Source of the DNA: Phoma sp. XZ068
Lineage: Eukaryota; Ascomycota; Dothideomycetes; Pleosporales; Didymellaceae
DNA: 64,000 bases
Reading direction: 5' to 3'
Assembly (NCBI GenBank): GCA_004835665.1
Contig: ML240445.1
Span: 310,001 to 374,000, forward strand
The stretch's first letter is position 1, and each line of letters opens with the position of its first letter. A program made the position numbers and the translations under genes. Positions 47,058 to 58,857 of this stretch are shown here, piece after piece. The notes under the pieces are model-generated. The model was not told the DNA's origin. It did no database searches and worked only from the letters and a program-made list of their open reading frames with translations.

Positions 47058-48774
47058 TTAACGCAGACCAATGACGCTCTGTTTACAGTTAGTAAGTGAC
47101 ATGGCGAACAGGTAGGGGTCAACGTACCATCTCGAGCGTCCAAACTCTTCGTATCCAGACCTTGAGCTTGCCTTCTACACCCTTCACATCGTCAAGCTCC
47201 ACACCTTCCCACCAGCATCGGCGAGCGGGTTTCCTCCAGAATAGCAGAAGCTTCTGAGCCATACCGACAGCGTTGCTGTTAGCGACGTCATTGCCCTTGA
47301 TGTCAGTTCTCAAGCGCGCAAGAGCAATGCTGCAGATGACAGCCTTGTTGGGTTCTCCGGCGCGGTGACCCCAGTGATCGTCGTGGTTGAAGCCGCTAGG
47401 AGTGTGTTAGTAAATGCTATCAGCGTCAGGTCAGGCAACATACCCTGCAGTCAACATCTCGATGAGGTGCTGTTCTGTAGTGCCAGGCTCCTCGCTCTTC
47501 CTAAGACCGGAGAAGATACCCTCTTGCCTCAACAGTGCCTCTCCTGCCGCACGCTTGACCTCAATCATTTCTGGCTGAGTAATATCGCGGTGTGGTGGGA
47601 TGACATAGAAGTCCAAGTCCTCTCGGAGAACAATGATGCCGGCACGGTCTTGCAGCATGTCTCTCGCGGAACCATGCATTGGCTCGATGGGTACGGCCTC
47701 GGCAGCGTGGTCAGGAGCGGCAGTCGGCGAAGGTGGCGACGCAGGGATGGTCTGAGCTACATTGCGGAAGAACTCGAGCATGTACTGGAGAGAATTCGGG
47801 TCATACTGTGAAGGATAGAGATTGTCAGATAAATATATCGCGGGATTGGAGAGGTAGGACATGATCTTGGCTAGTGTGCCCATGGGGAGGTGGGGAGGCG
47901 GGGAGGGATTGGGGTTACCCACGTCGACTGGATACACATCGCCATCATGGTACGAGTTCATATGGCCATCAGGGAGAAGACCGTTGGGGAACAGGGAAAG
48001 GAGCACGAATTCGGGCAGCGTAAGAAGTTCGTCGCGCGATAAAGTGAAGCGTGTTCCTCTGCAAAGGCGGTCAGCATACGTGCGGCAGAGCCATTTCCCA
48101 CTACGCACCTCAGCTCCAGAGTGATGTTCTCGTCTGAGCCTCCACCCAGGGCGTTGATGGGCGGGCCTTGGCTTGTCTGCGAGACCTGAGTAATGATACT
48201 CGCGGGGCCTCCTGCTGAAGCCATGACGTAGGTGAATGAGTCGAGCGGGCTGGTTCCTTCGGTGTAGGGCGGCGGCGGTTCTCCGTCGTCAAGGTCCTTG
48301 TTGCTGGAGCCTGCTTTGGTGTCGCGCGGTAGGACGGCTTTGGTCGCTGCAACGGTGGCTGCTGATGAGGCGGACTCGGTGAAGGGAGGTGCCGGTGCAA
48401 ATGCAGGCGGTGCCTCGCGCTGTGTGGGGTCGTTGGGCTTGTTGCGCGCCGCGACGGGATCCTCAGACGGGAAGAAGAGAGACGAGAAGGAAGGGGGGAA
48501 CGGTGATTCGCCGGCGGTCGTCAATACTGCGGTGTCGCTCGCGGGTGATGTGACGGTGTACGGTGGACGGGACGTGTCGCTGTCGCTGGAGGTCGGGGCC
48601 AAAAGAGTGGATACGGACAAGCCGTCTGGTCTGGGAGTCTGCGTTCGCGACAAGGTGCCGGCGTGCTGTGTCTGTTGACGCAAATGAGGCCTCGAAGGGG
48701 CAGGGGCGCTAACCGCCGCGGGTGTCAGTCAATCGATCGCGTGCGAGGGCTAATCACCGACGGGCAGGGCGCAT
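47058..48774 (-). CDS. WHI2: Whi2-like BTB/POZ stress-response phosphatase activator
   Basis: Transcript-order exons 48774-48758, 48708-48109, 48058-47923, 47805-47444, 47395-47128 and 47078-47058 give 467 aa. A Ser/Pro-rich disordered N-terminus (to about 140) precedes a BTB/K-tetramerisation-type fold: DENITLELRGTRFTLSRDELL, LPEFVLLSLFPNGLLPDGH (block), VYPVDYDPNSLQYMLEFFR. The C-terminal half has AGIIVLREDLDFYVIPP, GGFNHDDHWGHRAGEPNKA and ends WTLEMSVIGLR, restored only by a 7-codon last exon. Whi2 in yeast activates Psr1/Psr2 phosphatases for the general stress response and restrains TORC1 on low amino acids. The 17-nt first exon is my best guess, since no ATG exists upstream in exon 2. 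The 117-nt third intron (47806-47922) is stop-free and in frame. Confidence 0.78.
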
Positions 48775-49048
48775 TGGACAGAGACGCAGAGGAAAGAATT
48801 GCAAGCGGTTTCGACGCAGACGGAGGGGGTCGTCTTTGGGCGCGTGTGGTGAAGTGGGCATGGCCTGGAGCTTGCATGAGCGTCATTGCTTTGGGCCTAG
48901 CGCGGCTGCTAGTTAGCCGTCATGGGAGGTCACAACACGACATCTCAGCTGCAGAGTGGACGATGGCCATGGCGCCCAAATAAGAGCTGCGCCGACATGG
49001 AATTGATTATTGCACGTCGTGCCTGCTACACTTCTTTCCTATGCATGC

Positions 49049-51362
49049 TCAATGCTTTGCTACAACACCAGCCGCGTTGGCCTGTGCTGTGATCCGGCGC
49101 TTGTACGCCTGCACTGAGCCGTCAAAGTGCTCGATCCCACCATTGTCACACACCCACAAGCTTGTGCATACGTTCTGCAGCATTGTGACATCGTGACTAA
49201 CCATCAGTACGCCTCCCTGGAACTTTTGCAGCGCGTCCGACAGAGCATCCATGGCTTCGATATCCAAGTGGTTAGAAGGCTCGTCCAAAACGAGAATGTG
49301 TGGGTTGGTCAATGCCAGACAGGCGAAAGCAACACGCGACTTTTGACCTCCAGACAGTAGCTCCATCTTCTGGAGACCTGTCATACCGGTAATACCGAAA
49401 GCGCCCAGGTGGCGACGGTACTCCTCATCAGGCTTTCCAGGGTATTGCTTGGCCATGAACCCTACCGCGCTGTTGTTCAAGTCCAAGGCGTCGACGTGGT
49501 GCTGGGCGAAGAACCCTACACGTAGTCGAGGGTTCTGTGAAATCAAGCCAGATGTAGGTTGCAGCGCGCCGATGAGGAGCTTCAAAGCTGTCGTCTTACC
49601 CGCACCGTTGGGACCAACGATACCAATACGTGAATCGAGCTGCACATCAAGATCGACATTCTTCAGCAAGATGTTATCCTTGCTGTAGCCGAAAGACACC
49701 CCGCTCATTTGAATGATAGGAGGCGACAACTTCTCCACCTCAGGGAACTTGAAGTGGACCGTGTACTCCGCCTCGGGTGCCTGCAAGACTGGCATGCGCT
49801 CCAACTTCTTGATTCTGGATTGAGCCTCGGAAGACTTGGCAGCGTTGTACCTGAACTTGTCGATGAAAGCTTGCAAATGCGCACGTTCTGCCATCTGCTT
49901 CTCGTACTCGCGCTTCGCAGTCTTGCGTCGCTCTTCCTTGGTGGCATAAAAGGAGTCGAAGTTGCCACCCTTGTAGTAGTCGAGTCGCTCCGAGTGTTGA
50001 TGGATAATGTCGGTGGCGACCTCGTTGAGGAAAGCTCTGTCGTGGGAAACGACCAGTACTGTGCTGGGGTAATCTTGAAGGTAGTTTGCCAAGAAGGTAA
50101 TCGATGGGACGTCCAACATGTTCGACGGCTCATCAAGCAGCAACAGATCGGGCTCGCAGAACAGAGCTCGCGCCAAGGCCAAACGCATTCTCCATCCTCC
50201 AGAGAAGGTCCTTGTGGCATACTGTTGACGCTCAGTTGAGAAACCAAGACCAGCAAGGATACTAGCTGCTCTGGATTCGGCCTTGTCAGATTCCATCTCT
50301 GCAAGCTTGGAGTGGACATCGCTGAGAGTTGTGTCGAGACCTTCACGCTGCTTGTCAAGTCTGGCGGCATCTGCGGATGTGTCTGCCATCGAAGCACGCT
50401 CTGTTTCCAACTCATTGAGTTCTTTTGTAATCTTCTCTTGCTCTCTCAGAAGGTGCTTTCGCCAGACATCTGCATCCAAGACAGCTTGCAGGGCAGGTGT
50501 GTCGTCACCAGTAATCTAGTTCATTATTAGTGGACAAGCACGGAGCAGGGAACAAGCTTGCACTTACCTCTTGTTCTACGTGGAGAATGGAAATGTGTGT
50601 GGGGATCGAAACTTCACGTCGAGCTAGGGCTCGAAGCAATGTAGATTTACCAATACCGTTTTGACCAACCAGACCATATCGTCGGCCATAAGCCAAGGTC
50701 AGTGAAGCATCTGTCAAAATACGCAGACCAGGCATAGACACATCGAAGCTGTCGATCTTGATGTCCTTACTCTTGTTGGCAGAGTCATTGCCCACTTGCA
50801 GAGGGTTGACGGCCATGTAGAATTCTTCATAGCTCTGTGCCTCGTTGGGAATGTCAAGCAACTTGGATGCTTCATATTCGACGTTCTTGAACTCTTTGCG
50901 GTCTTGCTTGGCACGCAGTTTACGTTCGGCTTTCTCGAGCTTCTTTCTGTCGACTCTGGACTCTACCTTACGAGTGTTGGCCGACTCAAGGTCAACAGTA
51001 CCGCCTGACAGACCCAAGGTCGCGGACATGTTCTTTGAGGAGCCCACGTGGACTGCCTGATCAAGCTTTTTAGCTGAGGGGGCCATCTGGCGACGTTCGC
51101 CATCTGTGCCGTTTGCTGCATTGGGGCGTGAGATGAACTTCTCAACGAGATTGGTGATGGCCGTCTCATTTTCTTTGGACAAATTTCCAGAGGCAGAGAG
51201 AAGTAGGGCAGCTACAGTAGCGGCAGCCTCCTCGAGCGGGGAAGGAGCATTGGGATCCGAATCGGAAGAGAATGAATTGGCGGCATGCGTCAAATATCCC
51301 ACCGAGTACTCTGACAGGATGGGGTCAATGCTAGGGATCTGGGTTCTGATCTCAGCTTCCAT
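49049..51362 (-). CDS. GCN20: ABC-F ATPase Gcn20
   Basis: Transcript-order exons 51362-50568 and 50515-49049 give 753 aa, matching yeast Gcn20 in length. Two ABC ATPase domains without membrane segments: first Walker A GQNGIGKST (233-241), signature FSGGW (369-373) and LLLLDEPSNMLD; second Walker A GPNGAGKTT (566 on), signature LSGGQ and VLDEPSNHLD. The N-terminal about 200 residues form the helical Gcn1-binding region. Gcn20 with Gcn1 sits on ribosomes and passes the uncharged-tRNA signal to Gcn2, which phosphorylates eIF2 alpha in amino acid starvation. The 52-nt intron falls between codons 265 and 266. It lies upstream of WHI2 on the same strand, with 274 bp between. Confidence 0.95.
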
Positions 51363-53659
51363 GGCTGCTGGCTGGCGGAGAGAATACGGCAGGTCTTAGT
51401 CCCACACAGCGGTTGCGGTCGGAAGTCAAAATCCAGTGGCGGCGTTGGCGAGGTCAGCGGGAACACAAAAGCACGTCTCGCTCTGTTCAATCTGATGCCG
51501 GTGTATTGGCGGAGCGGAACGGTGTTTCTGCGTTTGATAATCGTGCCACAGCAGGTCGTCCAGAGCTACACGCAAAACTGAAGAAACCCAAAGTGGAGCG
51601 GTGGTCAATTCTGGAAGGAAGGACCGTGGCCAATCAGCGCGGGGCTGGCGAGGAGACGCCAAACGGCGGCGCGCACTTCTCTCGGCGCGATTTTGCACGA
51701 AGCTGCACAACCAGTCTGGGGCACGCCTCTGCTGCACATGGGTGGGATTTACTCCAGGATTCCCGGCTACGCACATGCCCTGCCGCGTCTCTGTGTTTCC
51801 GCTGAACATCATTGATCGCACCGTAACCTCATCCAGGCTCTGGGCCGCTCGCCCAACAAGCCTGCTGCCAGAAAGAATGATACATGCCGTCGCCGTTCCC
51901 CCAGAATGATTAACACTGCGGCGGCGCCTCCACTATTGAATAAGCAGGCGTGGCTATGACCGTCAATCCATGCCTTGTGGTCAATACCGTTTACGGTACG
52001 GTACGTTTGTGACATTGAATTGAGTTACGGCTTGTCGAGCAGCGGCCGGGCACATTTATTCGTCGCGTGCTATGAAAAGCCAACTGCGAATGTACTGTAA
52101 ACTTGCTGGCTGAGGCGTCCGATCCCGCCATACCCTCAATCCCTGCTATCCTTGCACGTCTTGTCCCGTAGCCTTCCAGTTTCCCGTCTTTGGGGCTGAC
52201 GTGCGCGCTGTTTTGGCTACTGAGGCTGCTCTCCGAGGAGAACTGGCCGGCCGTGTGATTGGTGAGCACATGCGTGCCGGAACAGCAATACCCACGAGGC
52301 ATCATGCATTTGTGCCTTAAAGCTGCCCGCCCTCATTATTCGGCTGCTTCCAGCTTGAGGGCATGTCATGCTGATTCCAGCGCCGTTTGCTGGAACGGTT
52401 TTGGATGAACTAGCTTGGTGCGCTGTGGCGGAGGCTGCTAAGGCACGCTCTACCGGATTCACACTCCAACAAGCCTACAAAAACCGGCTGACATGTTCGT
52501 ACATGAGCGCCCGCGACACCGCGATCAGCAAACAATCTCCACTCGCTTGCAGGGAACTGCTGTCGGTGTGCAGAGGGGTACTCGCGAATCACTGCGCAGC
52601 GTTACAGATGATATCGTGGGTCCTAAAATAGTTGCCTTTTGAGCAGCGAGGGGTGTTGTCACCTATCGATCTCGCTGGACTCGCTATGGTCAGCCCGCTG
52701 TGCAGCGCCTGTCCCTGAGCTTCATTCACGGTTACTCGGCGCGCGCTATCGCTAGCACTGCTTCGTGTTACCGCGTCGTGCTGCAGCAGGCCCGCACTGT
52801 AGAACAACGGACGGGCCAAGAGGCACCTCAGATGCAGCGTGAACGACGGTGCTTCGAGGCAGCAGAGAGCCGGATGGGCGATGACACCATGGTCGGCGCT
52901 CAGCGAGGCATGAGGTCTGTGTCGACTCCGTGTTGTGTTTCGACATGCCGCTATCAGCCCCATTCATCGGCGCCATCTCGCTAATCCCCAAGCGCGCTGG
53001 GTAGCCCTGTTCGTCGATCCCAGAAGCAACAAGCAAGCAAGCCAGCGGATTTCTTCAGTCCTCCGTCCGCTCTCCCTCGAAGCTCCACCTCTCTGCTTCA
53101 GCCCGCTGCCGGGTGATCTTGCCGTCCTTTCGTCGCCTTGTTCTGTGATGCATTTCGCTTCCCTGGCGCCTAATTGAACCTTCCATTCCTCCCTGTATAC
53201 CCGTCGTGCATTTGCGATCAATGGTTCACTAAGGCTTGACGTGCCAGAATGCTCGCGTCGTCACAAGTGCTTCGCCGAGCGAGTCTTCCCCGGCGGTGTG
53301 GTCTCTAAAGAGAATGAAAACGGTTCCAACGGTAAATATGCTGCTATTTCCTCCGTCTGCAAGGCTTCAATGTTGCGTCCGCATGTCTACATGCGCCCCC
53401 CTCGAGGCCCTTGCTTGTTTTGATGTCTCAACGCCCTGCTACCGAGTACGGCTGTTTGCCTGTTTCGCTTCGCTATACATCTTGTCCGAGTCGTACTGAA
53501 GGCAATGACTGACGCACCCTCGTCACACAGCTTTGTGCTACTGCCACTGTCGTTGGTGCATCTGCGGTCGGCCTGTCTTTTGGACGCGGATCTCCCCTCG
53601 ACTCCTCCAGCTCAACCAAGAGGAAAGCCACCCCAGCACAAGAACTGGGACACGGCTCG
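51363..53659. other. 2.3-kb divergent intergenic region
   Basis: Separates GCN20 (-) from a large plus-strand gene. No frame over about 131 codons and none with a motif. From about 53000 the plus strand turns pyrimidine-rich, suggesting a long leader with several upstream ATGs for the gene at 53660. A TACGGTACGGTACG run lies near 51987-52001. Confidence 0.4.
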
Positions 53660-56600
53660 ATGCCTGCTACCGCCCAAACCTCCTCTGCGACAACGACAAC
53701 GATCGCTCCCTTCAGTGCCCCTATACCGGTCGTCCCTACCTCGCGCATCCCGATTGCGACTCGGCCTCAGGATGGTCTTTCCCAGAGAGGCCCAATGACG
53801 AGACGAATGACCAGCGGCGACGCGACTGTGCGGCCGTCAAGTGCTGTGATCAATGGCTTTCCTTCTAGTGAGCACGGCGCGAATGAGTCGGATGCTGGCA
53901 CCCACGTGTCGTCGCGCAGAGCCTCGTGGATGAAGCGCTTGTCGACCATCTCAGTCTCGCAACAGTCGAGTAAAAACGATAGCCCCGCGCCACTGCCTTC
54001 CTCTGTGTCTTGCTCCAATGGCTCTGTGGCCCTTTCCCACGAGGGCTCGACTGTGCCGATGATGGACAGGCGAAATCCACCTCAACTACCACCGAACAAG
54101 CTCGTCAAACGGTCTTCGTCAGTGCGTGTTCCGCGTGATATACAATCTGCCCATGGTCCTGGTTCCCTTCGCCCTTCATTTCGCCGTCCTGCCACCAGCC
54201 ACCAACGATCTGCAACCCTGCAAAACTACCAGTCGTTACTACCGGTGACGAGAGAAACAACATCGCTAGAGGTCAAGCCGTCCTCGGCGAGCACCGACAG
54301 CGAAGCTGAGTACACACAGTTCTTCACGGCGAAGTCGTTACGAGGGAGAACGTTGTCGAAAAGATTCAACCCAAAGCCAACAAAAGTCAAACGAATTTTT
54401 CCAGACGAGAAGCATCGACCTACGTTGGTCCTGGCAAGAGCAGTCACAGCAAGTGCCGAGGAGGTGGAAGAGTCGGCAAGTGAAGCAGGTGAAAGTGTGT
54501 TTTACGTGAGCCGGCCAGGTACCCCACTGAGCTACACGGCGGCTGTCGCAGCACCCAAACCTGAGGCTCCACACGTCACCGAGAGTACGCACATACGGCC
54601 CTCTACTGGCACTTCATCTACCCTTACTTCTGAGGATGCTTCGCGGCGCAGGCGCTCTTTCCCGATTGCTGACCTCCTCCCCTCTGGATTCAGTGCCAAG
54701 AAGCAGCGCCTCGCCAAACCCAACGGGACGAAACTAACCCGTGGGTCAAGCCAGCGCGTCAGCTCTGATCCCGTATTACCCACGATGGGCAAGCGCTCCA
54801 ATACCTCGCAGGGTGAGCTGCCAGGACGTCGCAATTTGACCGACCCGGCGCCTGCAAAACGAACCATTTCTACATCCACCGGAATCGCCGAGTCCAACAA
54901 TCATCGCAATGGAGCGTCCAGAGGCTCTTCCATGTCGCCGTTGTCCGCGCTACCTCAGCCCCGTCGCGCGATGACAGTCCCTGGAAACAGGTTGGCGTCA
55001 ATGCCTCAGCTAGAGGCTATTGCCTCAGCCGCGCCAGCCACCAATCAGGCCCCACCATCGCCCTCGGCCCTAGCGCAAGCGGGCGTTCGCCCGTCGCGTC
55101 ATTCCATCGCTCCTTCAGAACAAGCATCGACATTGGTCGGTTCGTCTGATAATGAAGTTCGCGCTGTAGGCTCCGTCGACGAAGACGACACTGATTTTCG
55201 AAGCGAAACTCTTTATGATTCGCTGCGCACCGGCGCAACTAGAAGCGTATCTGGCGGCGCTCGAGGACCTCGCATAGAGACCATATTTGACGAATCTCCC
55301 CCTGCCAAGGTCAGGGTCACAGCCCTGCGAGACTTGCTTCCAGCTGGTGCTTTTGGAGAAAGCCTGGCGAATGGTACCTCCGGCGACCGCAGTATTGCCG
55401 AGGACGATGCGAGCATCACAACACCGGTGCGCACAGTACGACCAGAGCACTACCTTCAAGAAGCAGTCAGCTTCTCGCGACCATCCAGCACGACCGTATT
55501 CCCCGGTCTGATACCGTCGTCGCCCCCGAGTATGCCCAAGCCGCTCTCCCTTGGAACACTGGAATGGGATTCTACAGTGGGCGACGATGACAGGAGCAGT
55601 AGGTGGTCACTTGATGAACAGGAAGGTGAGGACCCTTGGGTTGACCATCCACCAGCCAGCCACCTCGCGACGCCAATTACCCTGCGGCGCTCGAACCCGC
55701 ACTTGCTTGCTTCCGCCCCTAACTCGAAGCCATCAAATTCACAACATTTTGCACTTGACCACGCCGACCGCGATGCTCGCAGCAGCATCTTCGATTGGTC
55801 CGAACAGCAGCCTGCTGACAAGAGCTCGGGCAACCGAACACCGCCACGTCCTCGAACAGTTCATGGCAAAAAGGATGCAAACCGAAGGGACAGTCGATCG
55901 GTTGGCAGACGTGTCCCAAGCGGGTTGCACGCACGCAGCCAGAGTGTGCCTGTGGTTCCAGATGTGGTTGGCAAGCGTAACACAGTAGTCACCAACAAGT
56001 TCGGCACTTGGGGCATAGGCAGCAAAGGTGTCACTGAGGATTGGAACGACGATTTCGATTTCTCTGAACTTGCTGAGGAGCCTACCCCCAAGAGTGTGGC
56101 CGGATCACAACGTATCGATAGCGGCTCAGCCATGGTGGTACCTAAGAGCATTCAAGAGCAGCAGAACAACGTACTGGCAAACATTAGTCTTCTGCGCGAA
56201 TGGGGCCTTCTCATTGAGGAACTCAAAGAACACAGGATCCGTGCTGTCTCCCTTGGCATCGTTGAGGGACCGCAGTCAGGAATGTGGGAGGAAGTCGACG
56301 CCATGATCGACCTTGCTGATCAAGAGGCGGAGCATGGAGAGGTTCCTCACGCATCCCCCCCTTCGTCGCCAGGGTTTGACGAAGATGCTTTTGATGATGC
56401 GTCGGCGAGTCCTAATGTTGGTCGCGTAAGGCGCAAGTCGGGGTCGCCGAATGATGATCTTAACAAGACCCACCAGACCGTGCGCCCCAGGAAATCCATC
56501 CTGCCACCAAACGACCAAATCTTCAACCCACAAACTTCTCCAGGACCACCGAAGCCTATGTACGAAGCGCCAGCAACACCAGAATACAGGCCTATCACTA

Positions 56601-56926
56601 CGCGCCCTCGCAAAGACTCGGAAGCCAAAGCGCGATCGGTGATCGAAGCACTCCAGACGAGGAGAAGTATCTTCGAATCGCCTGCAAATGCACCGCCGCC
56701 CACACCTTCGTCCAAGAAGGTACCGTTCGATACCGCGACACTGCGACGTATCGTTCCTTACGTTAGCACATTAACTCGCAAAGTCAAAGACACTATCAGA
56801 GATGCAGAAGGGCTCTACTACAGTCCAACCACCAGCCCAGAGCACGAAGAGTCTCAATTCGCAATGAGTCCTTTCCAACAAGACACGGATCTCACATCGC
56901 ACATGAAACTAATGACGGTTATGTAA
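53660..56926 (+). CDS. large disordered Ser/Pro-rich protein of unknown function
   Basis: A single exon encodes 1088 aa. I do not recognise the family with confidence. Most of the chain is Ser/Thr/Pro/Arg-rich and surely disordered, with basic-Ser patches such as RRASWMKRLST and PPNKLVKRSSSVR that look like kinase sites. Ordered-looking elements are an acidic aromatic motif EDWNDDFDFSEL (W795), a predicted long helix at about 836-890 (ANISLLREWGLLIEELKEHR), and a C-terminal helix at about 1022-1055 (TLRRIVPYVSTLTRKVKDT). This arrangement, with short conserved docking-like segments in a long disordered scaffold, suggests a cell-cycle or polarity scaffold, but that is only a guess. The start may lie elsewhere if there are short upstream exons. 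Base and codon use resemble its neighbours. Confidence 0.8.
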   Translation: MPATAQTSSATTTTIAPFSAPIPVVPTSRIPIATRPQDGLSQRGPMTRRMTSGDATVRPSSAVINGFPSSEHGANESDAGTHVSSRRASWMKRLSTISVSQQSSKNDSPAPLPSSVSCSNGSVALSHEGSTVPMMDRRNPPQLPPNKLVKRSSSVRVPRDIQSAHGPGSLRPSFRRPATSHQRSATLQNYQSLLPVTRETTSLEVKPSSASTDSEAEYTQFFTAKSLRGRTLSKRFNPKPTKVKRIFPDEKHRPTLVLARAVTASAEEVEESASEAGESVFYVSRPGTPLSYTAAVAAPKPEAPHVTESTHIRPSTGTSSTLTSEDASRRRRSFPIADLLPSGFSAKKQRLAKPNGTKLTRGSSQRVSSDPVLPTMGKRSNTSQGELPGRRNLTDPAPAKRTISTSTGIAESNNHRNGASRGSSMSPLSALPQPRRAMTVPGNRLASMPQLEAIASAAPATNQAPPSPSALAQAGVRPSRHSIAPSEQASTLVGSSDNEVRAVGSVDEDDTDFRSETLYDSLRTGATRSVSGGARGPRIETIFDESPPAKVRVTALRDLLPAGAFGESLANGTSGDRSIAEDDASITTPVRTVRPEHYLQEAVSFSRPSSTTVFPGLIPSSPPSMPKPLSLGTLEWDSTVGDDDRSSRWSLDEQEGEDPWVDHPPASHLATPITLRRSNPHLLASAPNSKPSNSQHFALDHADRDARSSIFDWSEQQPADKSSGNRTPPRPRTVHGKKDANRRDSRSVGRRVPSGLHARSQSVPVVPDVVGKRNTVVTNKFGTWGIGSKGVTEDWNDDFDFSELAEEPTPKSVAGSQRIDSGSAMVVPKSIQEQQNNVLANISLLREWGLLIEELKEHRIRAVSLGIVEGPQSGMWEEVDAMIDLADQEAEHGEVPHASPPSSPGFDEDAFDDASASPNVGRVRRKSGSPNDDLNKTHQTVRPRKSILPPNDQIFNPQTSPGPPKPMYEAPATPEYRPITTRPRKDSEAKARSVIEALQTRRSIFESPANAPPPTPSSKKVPFDTATLRRIVPYVSTLTRKVKDTIRDAEGLYYSPTTSPEHEESQFAMSPFQQDTDLTSHMKLMTVM

Positions 56927-58857
56927 AGTCACAGTCTTCGACGATGTAATGGAATTACGAGCATACTGGCCATCCACCCAGCACCGCTTTACACGTAGGA
57001 CCCACATGATCTCAAGCAGATCACTATCAGCTGGGACTGTTCAGGTGGAAGCAGAAAGATTTTCTTCCGGATATTTCCAAACTTTTGGATCAGAGCGTTC
57101 GAGCGATTTTGAGTCTACCATGGATTCAACACCTGTAATTTTTATGTTACTATTGGCTACCACCACCTGGTCAGCATTTTGCATTTGGAGCGAACCGCAT
57201 ATTCCCTGTTTCTCTTTTGCATAGGGTGCAACATGTCCTAGGATACACGCGCATGAAGAGGACGGAGTGCTTGTGAAAGAGGAGCATGGCGGTTATTCTG
57301 ATCGAAGAAGATTCCTTGTTTGTCATGGGAACATAATATCTTTCCGTCTCTTCAGGGCCCCAGCTGGGTTGACCCAACGAAAACTACGCCGCGCATTTCG
57401 CGAGCTTCTTTCCAGCCTTCACGGAGTACGACGGATCATGTACAAAAGCGGGCTGGTTTTCCTTTTCCCTACTTTCTTTGCTATCTCGATCTCGTCGTTT
57501 TGGTTTTGAATAACCGTCGCGTCGGAATCAGTATCAATATTGGACGGCCGGCATCTGTCTTTCGACACCTGAATACAAGAAACATTAAACATGTCCTAAA
57601 CGAGGTTCCTCGGTTTCATTGTGACGATCTTTGGTGGTATCCCGCACTGACACGGACAAAGCAGGGAGCCGGGAGCAGCATCCTGCGACGAATCACATAT
57701 TATAACGGTGCACATATTATACACACGTAATACTTGCCTGAACAACTCCAATCCTGTATTGGTGCGGAGCTGGACACCGACAAGGTTCGGGGGCAACTAT
57801 GAGGCCATCCAATTCTCCACTTTCTCCATCTCAACAGTCACTGGTTTCAATCATCCGTGTCTTATCCGCTCACGCGTCCCTTCGCTTGCTATCTTACTAA
57901 ACGCCAGCTAAGGGCCTTATGGCGTTCGCCGCATCTGCTAGATCTACTAGCTTGAAGCCATCCGACCATCTGTCTGGGCATCTCATACACCGGCGTGCAA
58001 AGGTACCACAGGGAGAGCCATTGATTGACTCTAGCTCATCGCAAGATCCTAGCCTATACAAAAGCAATTCAAGGATCACCTTTCCAGCAATTTGCGCGAT
58101 ATGAAAGCGGTCGAGATCTCACGTTCACGCGCAAGGGTTGCTGTTTGTTTTGCGATCCTGGCGGCAATAAACAAATGTCCTTTCCCAGCCACAATGCCGA
58201 CGCTACTTTCGACCGGTCCCATCACTGCAGCAGAACTATTACCCACATGCATATACCTGTTTTTTGAAATGCTACTCTTGTGATTGCCAGCTTTCAATGT
58301 CCGTGGTCTCTACGTCTTGGGAGCTTGGAGCTCGGCAGCACTTTGCCGCTTCATTTTAGAGCGCAAAGTTGTTGTTCACAAGACGCCCCGTTCCTCGGTT
58401 TCGGCATATCGCCGAGCGCACTTGTCAGAATCAAGACAGGTCTTGGTTGGCGCCTCGCTCGTCAATATGCGACATCTTTCTGAGACTGCTAAGGTGTGGC
58501 AAGCCCTGCATTGCGCTGACACCTCCACATAGGATGACGTGCGATGGTCTTGGAAGCCAAGCATGCATTACCACCTTGGGAATGCACAACCACCAAACCC
58601 GTTGATCACGTTCACTAACATGGTATTGCCACCGAGGGGTACAAATCTGGTCCATTCCTTGCAAATGCTATTCGGTCGTTCTTCCAACCAAACACTCACA
58701 AGTTGATCACCTGGGAAATCTGTGAGATTCATCTGCGAACTCAATGAGATTCACCAACCGGACGATCTGATCCGACTCGTACCTGCATAGTTCCCCGCTT
58801 ACTAGCCTTCGTATCCGTCGCCTCTCACGTCAGCCCTACTATCTCCAAATCTGCAAG
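56927..58857. other. 1.9-kb intergenic region
   Basis: No supportable gene; small frames on both strands overlap and carry no motif. Likely holds the 3' UTR of the large disordered protein and the promoter of the next gene. Confidence 0.4.
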
